A stretch of DNA of 15,343 bases from JADGGV01 sp035715725 (GCA_035715725.1 DASTKT010000029.1:1-15343), one strand, 5' to 3'. Counted from the stretch's first letter, positions 1 through 6,849 are shown. Numbers and translations: made by a program. Notes: generated by a model not told the origin, from the sequence alone.

Positions 1-1
1 G

Positions 2-325
2 CCGGCCGGCGCGCTGGCCGGCTTGCCGGTTTCCGCCGGGATCGTGGAGGGACGGGCCCGCGTCGTCCTGGACCCCGCGGATGCCGACCTCGAGCCGGGC
101 GACATCCTGGTCACCGCCTACACGGACCCCAGCTGGACGCCTCTGTTCGTCACGATCGGTGGCCTGGTGACGGAGGTCGGGGGCCTGATGACCCACGGCG
201 CGGTCATCGCCCGGGAGTACGGCCTGCCGGCCGTCGTGGCGGTGGAGCAGGCCACCCGCCGGATCCGCGATGGGCAGCGGATCCGCGTGCACGGGACGGA
301 AGGGTACGTGGAGATCCTGCCCTAG
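2..325 (+). CDS. rph: PEP-utilizing phosphotransferase, C-terminal swivelling His domain (partial; rifamycin phosphotransferase-like)
   Basis: This is the last 107 codons of a gene that enters from the left edge in frame 2; no start is present. The sequence is a complete PEP-utilizing mobile (phosphohistidine) domain. It has the GDILVTAYTDPSWTPLF strand-turn block and then the signature EVGGLMTHGAVIAREYGLPA, in which the His at bases 194-196 is the residue phosphorylated in this family. It ends DGQRIRVHGTEGYVEIL. PEP synthases, pyruvate phosphate dikinases and rifamycin phosphotransferases share this domain. The wording of the blocks and the 42 residues after the catalytic His match rifamycin-inactivating phosphotransferase as I recall it (Listeria enzyme, His825 of 867). 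The symbol is provisional, because the ATP-grasp and rifamycin-binding domains lie outside the window. The gene is convergent with the next one, 18 bp away. Confidence 0.85.
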   Translation, partial: PAGALAGLPVSAGIVEGRARVVLDPADADLEPGDILVTAYTDPSWTPLFVTIGGLVTEVGGLMTHGAVIAREYGLPAVVAVEQATRRIRDGQRIRVHGTEGYVEILP

Positions 326-343
326 CCGGCCGTCTCCAACGCC

Positions 344-1015
344 TCAAAACCGGCGCCGCTCGATCCGCAGCGGGATCTCGATCCAGAGCGGAACCGGGCG
401 GCCGTCGACGGCGCCGGGCTGGAACGCCATCGACCGGGCGATGTCCTCGAGCTCGGTGACCGACATCGAGCCGGCGTTGCGGACCTGGGTGCGGGCGACG
501 TGGCCGTTCTCGTCCACCAGCACGCGCAGCGCGACCTTCGTCGGACTGAGCCCCGTCCGGCGGACGGCGTCCACGAGCCGCTGGGCGACGAACCCGCGAT
601 CCGTGAGCACCGGCTTGCGATAGTCGCTGGAGCGCACCCGTAGGCGCGCCGGCGGGCCGGGCTCGACCTCGAGCCGCAGGTACGTCGTGCGCTTCGGCTC
701 CTGCGGCCGCAGGCGATCCATGAGCAGCGCCTCGAGGCGCCGCTCCGCCGCGCCCGCGTCGCGCGGCTCGACGACCCGGCTCCAGTCCGCCGCACCCGTG
801 CTGTCGAACGCCAGGGAGACGACCGTGCGCCGGGTGACGAACGCTCCGGCGGAATCGGCCACGGCGGCGGAGTCGACGAGCTGCGAGACGGAAGGCAGTT
901 CCCGCTGCGCCACGAGGGGCGCGCCCGTCGCGAGGAGCAGCGCGGCGGCCCCGGCGCAGCGGCCGATGGCTGCGCGCGTCGGGCGTCGGGCGGGACACCG
1001 GGTCTCTGGGATCAT
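344..1015 (-). CDS. Secreted TonB_C-domain protein (energy transducer TonB-like)
   Basis: A 223-residue protein. The ATG at 1015 is preferred over longer in-frame extensions because it directly precedes an Arg-rich n-region and a hydrophobic core (about residues 17-36, AAALLLATGAPLVAQ), which form a signal peptide. Residues 157-220 fit the TonB C-terminal fold: VALRVLVDENGHV, then the helix TELEDIARSMAFQP, then DGRPVPLWIEIPLRI. Residues 64-118 look like a second, degenerate copy (VVSLAFDSTGAADW, a helix ending in LRPQEP, then TTYLRLEVEP). Canonical TonB has a membrane anchor and a Pro-rich spacer. Here neither is seen apart from the signal region, so a periplasmic or signal-anchored protein is likely. 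No ExbB/ExbD neighbour is visible, and a role in energising the nearby receptors is only a guess. The gene diverges from the multicopper oxidase. Confidence 0.82.
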   Translation of the reverse strand: MIPETRCPARRPTRAAIGRCAGAAALLLATGAPLVAQRELPSVSQLVDSAAVADSAGAFVTRRTVVSLAFDSTGAADWSRVVEPRDAGAAERRLEALLMDRLRPQEPKRTTYLRLEVEPGPPARLRVRSSDYRKPVLTDRGFVAQRLVDAVRRTGLSPTKVALRVLVDENGHVARTQVRNAGSMSVTELEDIARSMAFQPGAVDGRPVPLWIEIPLRIERRRF

Positions 1016-1640
1016 GGCCGGTGATCGGCGTGGTGGGGATATCTCATCACAACGCGGATTGAAAAGGAGAATAACGACGCAACTATCCTCGCGCAATGAC
1101 GCACGCGTCGACGTTGCTGGCAGGCCCGCCCGCGGCGGGAAACGCGGGCGCGCGGCACAATGTCTGGCTGGGCAGATCATTCGACGGCCTTCGCGCCGGG
1201 CACACGATGTCCATACGTCACCGATCACGAGGAGACCGGCGCTGCGGCAACGGCTGCAACCTCGGGCAGGGGCGGGGGCGAGCGCAGGGGCAGGGAAAAC
1301 CGAAACCGTGGGTCCTACTGCGGGCGAGGGCGCATACTGCGGGCGCGGGCGAGCGCGGGCGCGAGCGCGAGCCCACTTCGGGGGAACGGCGGGCGAGCGC
1401 GGGGGACGCAGGGGGTGGCGCCGTGTGCCCTGGCGGCGCACCTCCCTCGGCCGGCGAGGCTGCCGTGAGCCGCGGCGTCCGATCTCCGCGCCGTCTGCCG
1501 GCGCCGGGCGGAGGGGGCTCGCGGCGCCCCCATCGCTTGCTCCCGCCCGGGGCGGCACCTCATCTTGTCCCCACCTCACCGTCCACTTCCCTCACCCGGG
1601 GTGTGCCGTGGTTCCGCACCGCGACGGGCCGCGTGATCGC
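1016..1640. other. Divergent intergenic spacer, G-rich on the + strand
   Basis: A 625-bp gap between divergent genes. About 1039-1100 is relatively AT-rich and is the likely promoter zone for the minus-strand gene. From about 1260 to 1400 the + strand is G-rich and low in complexity. It has a run of five G-tracts (1264-1295) and a two-copy 19-bp tandem repeat starting TACTGCGGGCG at 1316 and 1335. Open frames cross the spacer, but their translations are Arg/Gly/Ala-rich with no recognisable domain, so I call no gene here. No clear promoter for the multicopper oxidase was found. Confidence 0.6.
1068..1096 (-). promoter_or_regulatory. Candidate sigma70-type promoter for the TonB_C gene
   Basis: Read on the minus strand, TTGCGC (1096-1091) is followed after 17 bases by TATTCT (1073-1068). 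It lies about 50 bases before the ATG at 1015, inside the most AT-rich patch of an otherwise very GC-rich spacer. The hexamers match the consensus only partly (3 of 6 and 4 of 6), so this is a guess supported by spacing and local composition. Confidence 0.28.
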
Positions 1641-3833
1641 ATGGCCGTGCGCGCCCGACGCCCTGCCGAGCGTGCGCGCGCCGCGATCGCCGTCGTCGCG
1701 CTGGCGTTCGCCGTGGCCGCTCCGGCGCGCGCCCAGTCCGCGGCGCCCACCCCCGGGCCCTGCGCCGGCCTCGAGCCCAACACCACCGCGCCCAGCCGCG
1801 ATCTCTACTGCATCGACCTGCTCCCCGCCGCCGGCATCGACTCCGCCTCCGGCACCGCCGAGCTCGCGCACGTTCCGACGCCGTTCACCGTCGCGGTGAC
1901 GGCGGACGGGCGGCCGCGGACGCGGCTGGTGCTGACGCTCGGCGGGCTGCCGCCGGCGTCGTCGCTCGGGGCGTACACGGCGTACGTGGCGTGGGCGACG
2001 CCGCCGGGGCTCGACCCGATGGTGCGCCTGGGCGAGGTCGGGAACGGGCGGAACGAGCTGGCGGAGGTGAGCTTCAACAAGTTCTTCGTGATGGTGAGCG
2101 CGGAGCGCTCGGCGGCCGCGACCACGCGCGCCGGGCGGCTGGTGCTGCGGGGGATGTCGCCGAGCATGAAGCTGCGGGCGGACGGGATCCCGCCGCTCGG
2201 GATCGGCGCGGGGCCGGACCCGGCGGCGCACGGGGAGCATCACCTGAGCGCGCCCGGCGGCTGGGCGATGCCGCCGATGGACCCGCGCGTCCCGCCGATG
2301 CCCGCCGGGCTGCTCGACGGGATGGTGCCGGAGGCGACGCCGTTCCTTCCGGGCCGCGGCGTCGCGCCGGGTTCGCTCCCGCCGGCCGTGCCGAGCCGGC
2401 CGCTCGAGCTGCGCGACGGCGACACGCTGCATCTCGAGGCGAGGCTCGTGCGCCGCCGGATCGGCGGGCGCGCCTTCGCGGCGTACGCGTTCAACGGTCA
2501 GGTCCCGGGTCCGCTGGTGCGCGTGCGTCAGGGCGCGACGGTCGTCGTCGACTTCACGAACCGGATCGACCTGCCGACGACCGTGCACTGGCATGGCGTG
2601 CGGCTGGACAACGCGAGCGACGGCGTGCCGCACGTGACGCAGGAGCCGGTGCCGCCGGGCGGCACGTACCGCTACCGCGTGCACTTCCCGGACGCGGGGA
2701 TCTACTGGTACCACCCGCACGTGCGCGAGGACATCCAGCAGGACATGGGGCTGTACGGCAACATCCTGGTCGGCTCGCCGCGCCGCGACCACTACGGCCC
2801 GGCGAACCGCGAGGCGGTGCTGATCCTGGACGACTTCCTGGTCGGCGAGGATGGGCCGGTGCCGTACGGCCGGGAGCACGCGACGCACGCGCTGATGGGC
2901 CGCTCCGGGAACGTGCTCCTGGTGAACGGCGAGCCGTCGTATGCACTCTCCGTCCGGCGGGGCGAGGTCGTGCGCTTCTACCTGACGAACGCGTCGAACG
3001 TGCGCACGTTCAACGTGTCGCTGCCGGGCGCGCGGATGAAGGTCGTGGCGGCGGACGTCGGGCGCTTCGAGCGCGACGAGTGGGTGGAGAGCGTCGTCCT
3101 CGCCCCGGCGGAGCGCTACGTGGTGGAGGTGCGCTTCCCGGCGGCGGGCACGTACGCGCTCGTGAACCGGGTGCAGGCGCTGGACCACACGTACGGCAGC
3201 TTCGTCGCCATGGCGGACACGCTCGGGCGGGTCACCGCCTCGGCGGCGGCGGCGCGGCCGGAGCTCGGGCGCGAGTTCGAGCGGCTGCGCGCACGCGACG
3301 ACGTGTCGGCGGAGCTGCGTCGCCTGCGGCCGTACTTCTCGCGGCCGCCGGAGAAGGAGCTGGTCCTCGCCGTCGAGAACCGGGGGCTGCCGTTCGGGCT
3401 CGAGCAGCTGATGAAGCTCGACACGAACTTCTTCAACCCGGTCGAGTGGGTGGGGACGATGCCGATGATGGACTGGCTGGCGACCGCCGACCAGCTCCGC
3501 TGGGTGCTGCGCGACCCGGCGACGGGGAAGGAGAACGAGGCGATCGAGTGGCGCTTCCGCCGCGGGCAGCTCGTGCGCATCCGGCTCGCGAACGAGCGCC
3601 GCGTCTTCCACGCCATGCAGCACCCGATCCACATCCACGGCCAGCGCTTCCTGGTGCTGGCGGTGAACGGCGTCGCGAGCGAGAACCTGGCGTGGAAGGA
3701 CACGGTGCTGGTCCCGGCCGGCGCCACGGTCGACCTGCTCCTCGAGGCGACGAACCCCGGCCGCTGGATGCTCCACTGCCACATCGCCGAGCACCTGGAG
3801 GCGGGGATGCACGCGATGTTCGTGGTGGAGTGA
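1641..3833 (+). CDS. Secreted multicopper oxidase with extra N-terminal domain
   Basis: A 730-residue laccase-type multicopper oxidase that would couple one-electron oxidation of a substrate to four-electron reduction of O2. The ATG at 1641 opens a signal peptide (core AAIAVVALAFAVAAPARAQ), so the product is exported; a longer in-frame extension to 687 is not credible. All four copper motifs are present: HWHG at 316-319, WYHPH at 356-360, HPIHIHG at 661-667 and HCHIAEHLEAGM from 712. They include the type 1 Cys/His/Met ligands and eight trinuclear-site His. Residues about 36-190 are an extra β-rich domain, with a Cys pair near its start and the block YTAYVAWATPPGL; it recalls the anti-sigma-K (RskA-like) fold. 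A linker rich in Met, His and Pro follows (about 195-235). At 730 residues it is longer than usual three-domain laccases. The substrate cannot be told; phenolics or Cu(I) detoxification are both possible. No good Shine-Dalgarno is visible. Confidence 0.93.
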   Translation: MAVRARRPAERARAAIAVVALAFAVAAPARAQSAAPTPGPCAGLEPNTTAPSRDLYCIDLLPAAGIDSASGTAELAHVPTPFTVAVTADGRPRTRLVLTLGGLPPASSLGAYTAYVAWATPPGLDPMVRLGEVGNGRNELAEVSFNKFFVMVSAERSAAATTRAGRLVLRGMSPSMKLRADGIPPLGIGAGPDPAAHGEHHLSAPGGWAMPPMDPRVPPMPAGLLDGMVPEATPFLPGRGVAPGSLPPAVPSRPLELRDGDTLHLEARLVRRRIGGRAFAAYAFNGQVPGPLVRVRQGATVVVDFTNRIDLPTTVHWHGVRLDNASDGVPHVTQEPVPPGGTYRYRVHFPDAGIYWYHPHVREDIQQDMGLYGNILVGSPRRDHYGPANREAVLILDDFLVGEDGPVPYGREHATHALMGRSGNVLLVNGEPSYALSVRRGEVVRFYLTNASNVRTFNVSLPGARMKVVAADVGRFERDEWVESVVLAPAERYVVEVRFPAAGTYALVNRVQALDHTYGSFVAMADTLGRVTASAAAARPELGREFERLRARDDVSAELRRLRPYFSRPPEKELVLAVENRGLPFGLEQLMKLDTNFFNPVEWVGTMPMMDWLATADQLRWVLRDPATGKENEAIEWRFRRGQLVRIRLANERRVFHAMQHPIHIHGQRFLVLAVNGVASENLAWKDTVLVPAGATVDLLLEATNPGRWMLHCHIAEHLEAGMHAMFVVE

Positions 3834-3848
3834 TGGAGAACGACAAGT

Positions 3849-4098
3849 TTTCACAGGGAGCAGGGGAGCGCGGGAGAACGGCTTGGGCCGGTGGGGCGCA
3901 GGGTGCGCGGGCGAACGCACCATCGTTCTTCGAGTAGATCCGGCGTAGGCCGGCCTCGACGCCGGATCCGGGGCCTGGGTCGGACCGGTGGTCGGAGGTT
4001 CACCGCTCCAACCAGAAGGATGATCCGGATTCGACGAGGCCCGCGCTCGCCCGGCTGTTCGTCGCCCTTCCTCCCATGCTCCCGAGCTCCCTGTGAAA
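3849..4098. repeat. Foldback element with 28-bp imperfect terminal inverted repeats
   Basis: The left arm (3849-3876, starting TTTCACAGGGAGC) and the right arm (4071-4098, ending GCTCCCTGTGAAA) are reverse complements at 24 of 28 positions, with the outer 13 bp perfect. Between them is a strong hairpin: GATCCGGCGT (3937-3946) pairs with ACGCCGGATC (3959-3968) around a 12-base loop that is itself mostly palindromic. The element fills nearly the whole gap between the oxidase and the amidohydrolase. It encodes nothing recognisable and shows no clear target-site duplication. It could be a non-autonomous mobile element or an intergenic structural repeat. Confidence 0.6.
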
Positions 4099-4143
4099 TG
4101 AATTCCGTGTCCTTGCCGAACCCGCACGCCGACCCTCACCGAT

Positions 4144-4148
4144 GGAGG
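4144..4148 (+). promoter_or_regulatory. Shine-Dalgarno GGAGG that sets the amidohydrolase start
   Basis: GGAGG lies 5 bases before the ATG at 4154. An ATG 12 bases further upstream overlaps this site and would add MEDA ahead of the signal peptide. The site therefore favours 4154. Confidence 0.7.
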
Positions 4149-4153
4149 ATGCC

Positions 4154-5572
4154 ATGCGCCGTCTCACCCTCGCCGCCGTGCTCGCGGCGGTCCCGAGCCT
4201 CCTCGCCGCGCAGAGCTACGCGCAGCTCAGCGAGGCGACGAAGGCGTACGTCGCGGTTTCGGAGCCCGTCGTCGCATTGACGCACGTGCGGCTGGTGGAT
4301 GGCACGGGCGCGGCGCCAGCGGACGAGCAGACGGTGGTGGTCGAGAACGGCCGCATCGCCGCGGTCGGGCCGGCGGCGAAGGTGAAGGTGCCGGCGAACG
4401 CGCGTGTCCTCGACCTGCGCGGCAGCACGGTGCTCCCCGGGATCGTCGGGCTGCACGACCACACGTTCTACACGACGTCCGGGCGCAGCGTGCAGAGCAA
4501 CTTCACGGCGCCGCGCCTCTACCTGGGGAGCGGCGTGACCACGATCCGCACGACCGGCAGCGCCTCGCCCTACGCGGAGCTGGGGCTGAAGCGTGAGGTC
4601 GAGATGGGGCGCACGCCGGGGCCGCGGATGCTGATCACGGGGCCGTACCTGACCGGCGGGGGCGCATCGGCGACGATGGCGGCGATCACGACGCCGGAGG
4701 AGGCGCGGCGCGTCGTCGGCTACTGGGCGGACGAGGGCGCGACGTGGTTCAAGTTCTACACGCTGGTCAGCCGGGAGTCGATGAAGGCGGCGATCGACGA
4801 GGCGCACCGGCGCGGGCTGAAGCTGACGGGTCACCTGTGCTCCGTGGGCTACCGCGAGGCGGTGGCGCTGGGGATCGACAACCTGGAGCACAGCCTCTTC
4901 GCGAACAGCGAGTGGGACCCGAACAAGAAGCCGGACGAGTGCCCGGCCACCGCGATGCAGAGCCTGAAGGCCGCGGACGTCGATGGCGACGCCGTGCACG
5001 CCACGATCCGGGACATGGTCGAGCACAAGGTCGCGCTGACGACGACGCCGTCGGTCTACGAGCTGTTCGTGCCGAACCGCCCGCCGCTCGAGCAGCGCAC
5101 GATGGACGCGATGTCGGGCGAGACGCGCGCCGAGTACATGGCGGCGCGCGAGCGGCTGGCGCAGAACCCCGACCGCGCGATCCCGGAGAGCCTGCTGAAG
5201 AAGTCGCTGGCGTTCGACCGCGCGTTCGTCGCCGCCGGCGGGCTGCTCGCCGCGGGCGTCGACCCGACGGGGAACGGCGGCGCGCTCCCCGGCTTCGGCG
5301 ACCAGCGCAACTACGAGCTCCTGATCGAGGGCGGGTTCACGCCGGTGCAGGCCATCCAGATCATGACGCTGAACGGCGCGAAGGTGCTGGGGATGGACCG
5401 GGACGTCGGCTCGGTCGCCGTCGGCAAGAAGGCGGACCTCGTGGTCGTGCGCGGCGACCCGGTCGCCCGGCCGGCGGAGATCCGTCAGGTCACGGTCGTC
5501 TTCAAGGACGGCGTGGGCTACGACGCGCCGAAGCTGGTCGAGGCGACGAAGGGGTTGGTCGGGATCCGGTAG
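4154..5572 (+). CDS. Exported metal-dependent amidohydrolase (imidazolonepropionase/prolidase-like)
   Basis: A 472-residue protein of the amidohydrolase superfamily, whose members hydrolyse C-N bonds with one or two metal ions in a TIM barrel. The signal peptide MRRLTLAAVLAAVPSLLAAQ predicts export. The N-terminal β-sandwich (LTHVRLVDGTGAAP, VVENGRIAAVG) leads into VLPGIVGLHDHTF, whose HDH at 101-103 is the first metal pair. Lys200 in WFKFYT sits where the bridging carboxylated Lys occurs in this subgroup. His227 (TGHL), His246 (NLEHS) and Asp370 (GVDPT) complete the site. The C-terminal block MTLNGAKVLGMDRDVGSVAVGKKADLVVV is the usual ending. Close relatives are mostly annotated only as amidohydrolases; some are dipeptidases acting on Xaa-Pro or Xaa-Arg/Lys peptides. 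The substrate here is unknown. The gene stands alone between two foldback elements. Confidence 0.93.
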   Translation: MRRLTLAAVLAAVPSLLAAQSYAQLSEATKAYVAVSEPVVALTHVRLVDGTGAAPADEQTVVVENGRIAAVGPAAKVKVPANARVLDLRGSTVLPGIVGLHDHTFYTTSGRSVQSNFTAPRLYLGSGVTTIRTTGSASPYAELGLKREVEMGRTPGPRMLITGPYLTGGGASATMAAITTPEEARRVVGYWADEGATWFKFYTLVSRESMKAAIDEAHRRGLKLTGHLCSVGYREAVALGIDNLEHSLFANSEWDPNKKPDECPATAMQSLKAADVDGDAVHATIRDMVEHKVALTTTPSVYELFVPNRPPLEQRTMDAMSGETRAEYMAARERLAQNPDRAIPESLLKKSLAFDRAFVAAGGLLAAGVDPTGNGGALPGFGDQRNYELLIEGGFTPVQAIQIMTLNGAKVLGMDRDVGSVAVGKKADLVVVRGDPVARPAEIRQVTVVFKDGVGYDAPKLVEATKGLVGIR

Positions 5573-5594
5573 GGGTGGGAACGGATCAACACGA

Positions 5595-5742
5595 TTTCAC
5601 CGCAGAGACGCAGAGGACGCGGAGGCTTGCCGGGCACCGGCGGCTCACCGGGGTGACGCAGCATTTTTGATGTCAATTCCTGCGTACGCAGGTGGCCGGC
5701 GTGGTGCCGGTGCTCTGTGCCCTCTGCGTCTCTGCGGTGAAA
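5595..5742. repeat. Foldback element with 22-bp perfect inverted-repeat ends
   Basis: Bases 5595-5616 (TTTCACCGCAGAGACGC...) and 5721-5742 are perfect reverse complements, and pairing extends inward to 27 of 30. Outside the arms, CAACAC (5587-5592) and GTGCTGTTG (5743-5751) continue the symmetry with one indel. The interior holds the perfect palindrome CCTGCGTACGCAGG (5679-5692) and the small hairpin TCACCGGGGTGA (5645-5656), which is followed by a T5 run (5664-5668). The arm sequence CACCGCAGAGACGCAGAGG is, from memory, a widespread intergenic repeat in environmental bacterial genomes, often mistranslated as short hypothetical proteins. It is probably mobile or structural rather than coding. 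Confidence 0.7.
5645..5668 (+). terminator. Possible terminator downstream of the amidohydrolase gene
   Basis: A short hairpin (TCAC/GTGA, loop CGGG) is followed by AGC and a T5 run, about 70 bases after the amidohydrolase stop. The stem is weak, the T-run starts 8 bases after it, and the site lies inside the foldback element. Intrinsic termination is therefore uncertain. Confidence 0.25.
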
Positions 5743-5890
5743 GTGCTGTTGGACGTGAGGCCGCCCGCGAAGCCGGCGCCCGGCCGCGTTCGCGCGCTTT
5801 TCCTACACCCGCTTCCCCTTGGTCCGACGGTGTTTGCTCCGCCCGGCGGGCATGTTTCGGGGGGGGTCACCTGCTCGTGAGGGGGGTGCC

Positions 5891-6739
5891 ATGGCCACCG
5901 TTCCGATGCGTACGACGACGCTCCCGTCCGGTGAGGCGGTCCCGGTGCTCGGGCAGGGCACCTGGCACCTGGCCGAGCACCCCGAGCGCCGCAGCGACGA
6001 GATCGCCGCGTTGCGCCTCGCCATCGACCTCGGCATGACGCTGATCGATACCGCCGAGATGTACGCGGACGGCGGCGCCGAGGAGCTGGTCGGGGAAGCG
6101 ATCGCGGGCCGTCGCGACGAGGTCTTCCTGGTCAGCAAGGTGCTCCCCGAGCATGCGACGCGCACCGCCACGATCGACGCGTGCGAGCGGAGCCTGCAGC
6201 GCCTGCGCGCCGACCGGCTCGACCTCTACCTCCTGCACTGGCGCGGGCCCACGCCGCTCGCCGAGACGCTGGAGGCGTTCGAGCGCCTCATCGCCGACGG
6301 CAAGATCCGCTACTGGGGCGTCAGCAACTTCGACATCGACGACATGCGCGAGCTGCTGGAGGTGCCCGGCGGCGCGCAGGTCGCGACGGACCAGGTGCTC
6401 TACAACCTGACCCGGCGCGGCATCGAGTGGGACCTCCTGCCGTGGTGCCACGAGCGCGGCATCCCGATCATGGCCTACTCGCCGATCGAGCAGGGCCGTC
6501 TGCTGGGCCATCCCGAGCTGGAGGCAGTTGCCGCACGGCACAACGCGACGCCCGCGCAGATCGCGCTGGCCTGGGTGCTCCGGCTGGACCGGATCATCGC
6601 CATCCCGCGGGCCGGCCGGCCGGAGCACGTGCGCGAGAACCGCGCGGCGCTCGCCGTCCGTCTCACGCCGCAGGACCTGGCCGACCTCGACCGCGCATTC
6701 CCGCCCCCCACCGGACCGCGCCCGCTGGAGATGCTGTAG
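5891..6739 (+). CDS. Aldo/keto reductase
   Basis: A 282-residue cytosolic NAD(P)H-dependent carbonyl reductase of the aldo/keto reductase superfamily (TIM barrel), with no signal peptide. The ATG at 5891 follows GAGGGGGG by 4 bases; upstream in-frame codons add only a non-homologous stretch. The catalytic tetrad is intact: Asp53 and Tyr58 in LIDTAEMYADG, Lys83 in VSKVLPEHA and His116 in LYLLHWRG. Further family blocks are GKIRYWGVSNF (137-147), GIPIMAYSPIEQGRLL, and the cofactor-phosphate loop IAIPRAGRPEHVREN. It most resembles the YeaE-type branch of small single-domain AKRs. The substrate cannot be told; methylglyoxal or other reactive aldehydes are common for this branch. The next gene starts 110 bp downstream and has its own candidate -10, so co-transcription is unclear. 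Confidence 0.93.
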   Translation: MATVPMRTTTLPSGEAVPVLGQGTWHLAEHPERRSDEIAALRLAIDLGMTLIDTAEMYADGGAEELVGEAIAGRRDEVFLVSKVLPEHATRTATIDACERSLQRLRADRLDLYLLHWRGPTPLAETLEAFERLIADGKIRYWGVSNFDIDDMRELLEVPGGAQVATDQVLYNLTRRGIEWDLLPWCHERGIPIMAYSPIEQGRLLGHPELEAVAARHNATPAQIALAWVLRLDRIIAIPRAGRPEHVRENRAALAVRLTPQDLADLDRAFPPPTGPRPLEML

Positions 6740-6799
6740 CCGGGCCCCGGTTCCCGGCGCGAGAGCTCCGCCTCCATGGCGCGCCGTCGTCGCCGTCGC

Positions 6800-6805
6800 T
6801 ACACT
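6800..6805 (+). promoter_or_regulatory. Candidate -10 element (TACACT) for the DinB-like gene
   Basis: GCTACACT lies 45 bases upstream of the TTG start, which would leave a leader of about 40 bases. The same eight bases occur at a similar distance before the gene at 8533. No -35 TTG hexamer is found at the right spacing. Confidence 0.3.
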
Positions 6806-6839
6806 CGCAAGGCGAACCACCGACCTCCCTGCCAACCCC

Positions 6840-6844
6840 GGAGG
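6840..6844 (+). promoter_or_regulatory. Shine-Dalgarno GGAGG that sets a TTG start
   Basis: GGAGG is followed after 5 bases by TTG at 6850. No in-frame ATG occurs between here and the conserved part of the protein, so this site decides the start. Confidence 0.7.
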
Positions 6845-6849
6845 CTTCC

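Larger units (their letters stand above)
5573..5890. other. Intergenic spacer mostly occupied by a foldback element
   Basis: Of 318 bp, 148 bp is the inverted-repeat element at 5595-5742. The remaining 5743-5890 leads into the aldo/keto reductase. It holds a G-rich Shine-Dalgarno (GAGGGGGG, 5879-5886) and a small GCCC/GGGC hairpin near 5841-5852, but no convincing promoter. Confidence 0.6.

Noticed and set aside
1316..1353. Possible CRISPR-like or iteron array
   Set aside because: Only two 19-bp copies with no spacers; simple tandem duplication in a G-rich stretch.
687..1640. In-frame upstream extension of the multicopper oxidase
   Set aside because: It would bury the signal peptide at residue 319, overlap the TonB_C gene and consist of Arg/Gly-rich sequence.
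1096..1899. Open frames within the divergent spacer (also 1160-1468)
   Set aside because: They follow the G-rich repeat composition, lack a Shine-Dalgarno and have no domain; one runs into the oxidase gene in another frame.
1560..4139. 859-codon open frame on the minus strand opposite the multicopper oxidase
   Set aside because: Its translation is dominated by Arg, His, Val and Pro with no domain, while the opposite strand has all multicopper oxidase motifs. Long antisense frames are expected at this GC content.
5667..6038. Short plus-strand frames starting inside the second foldback element
   Set aside because: LCPLRLCGESAV-type peptides are the usual mistranslation of this repeat family, and the frame then overlaps the aldo/keto reductase.
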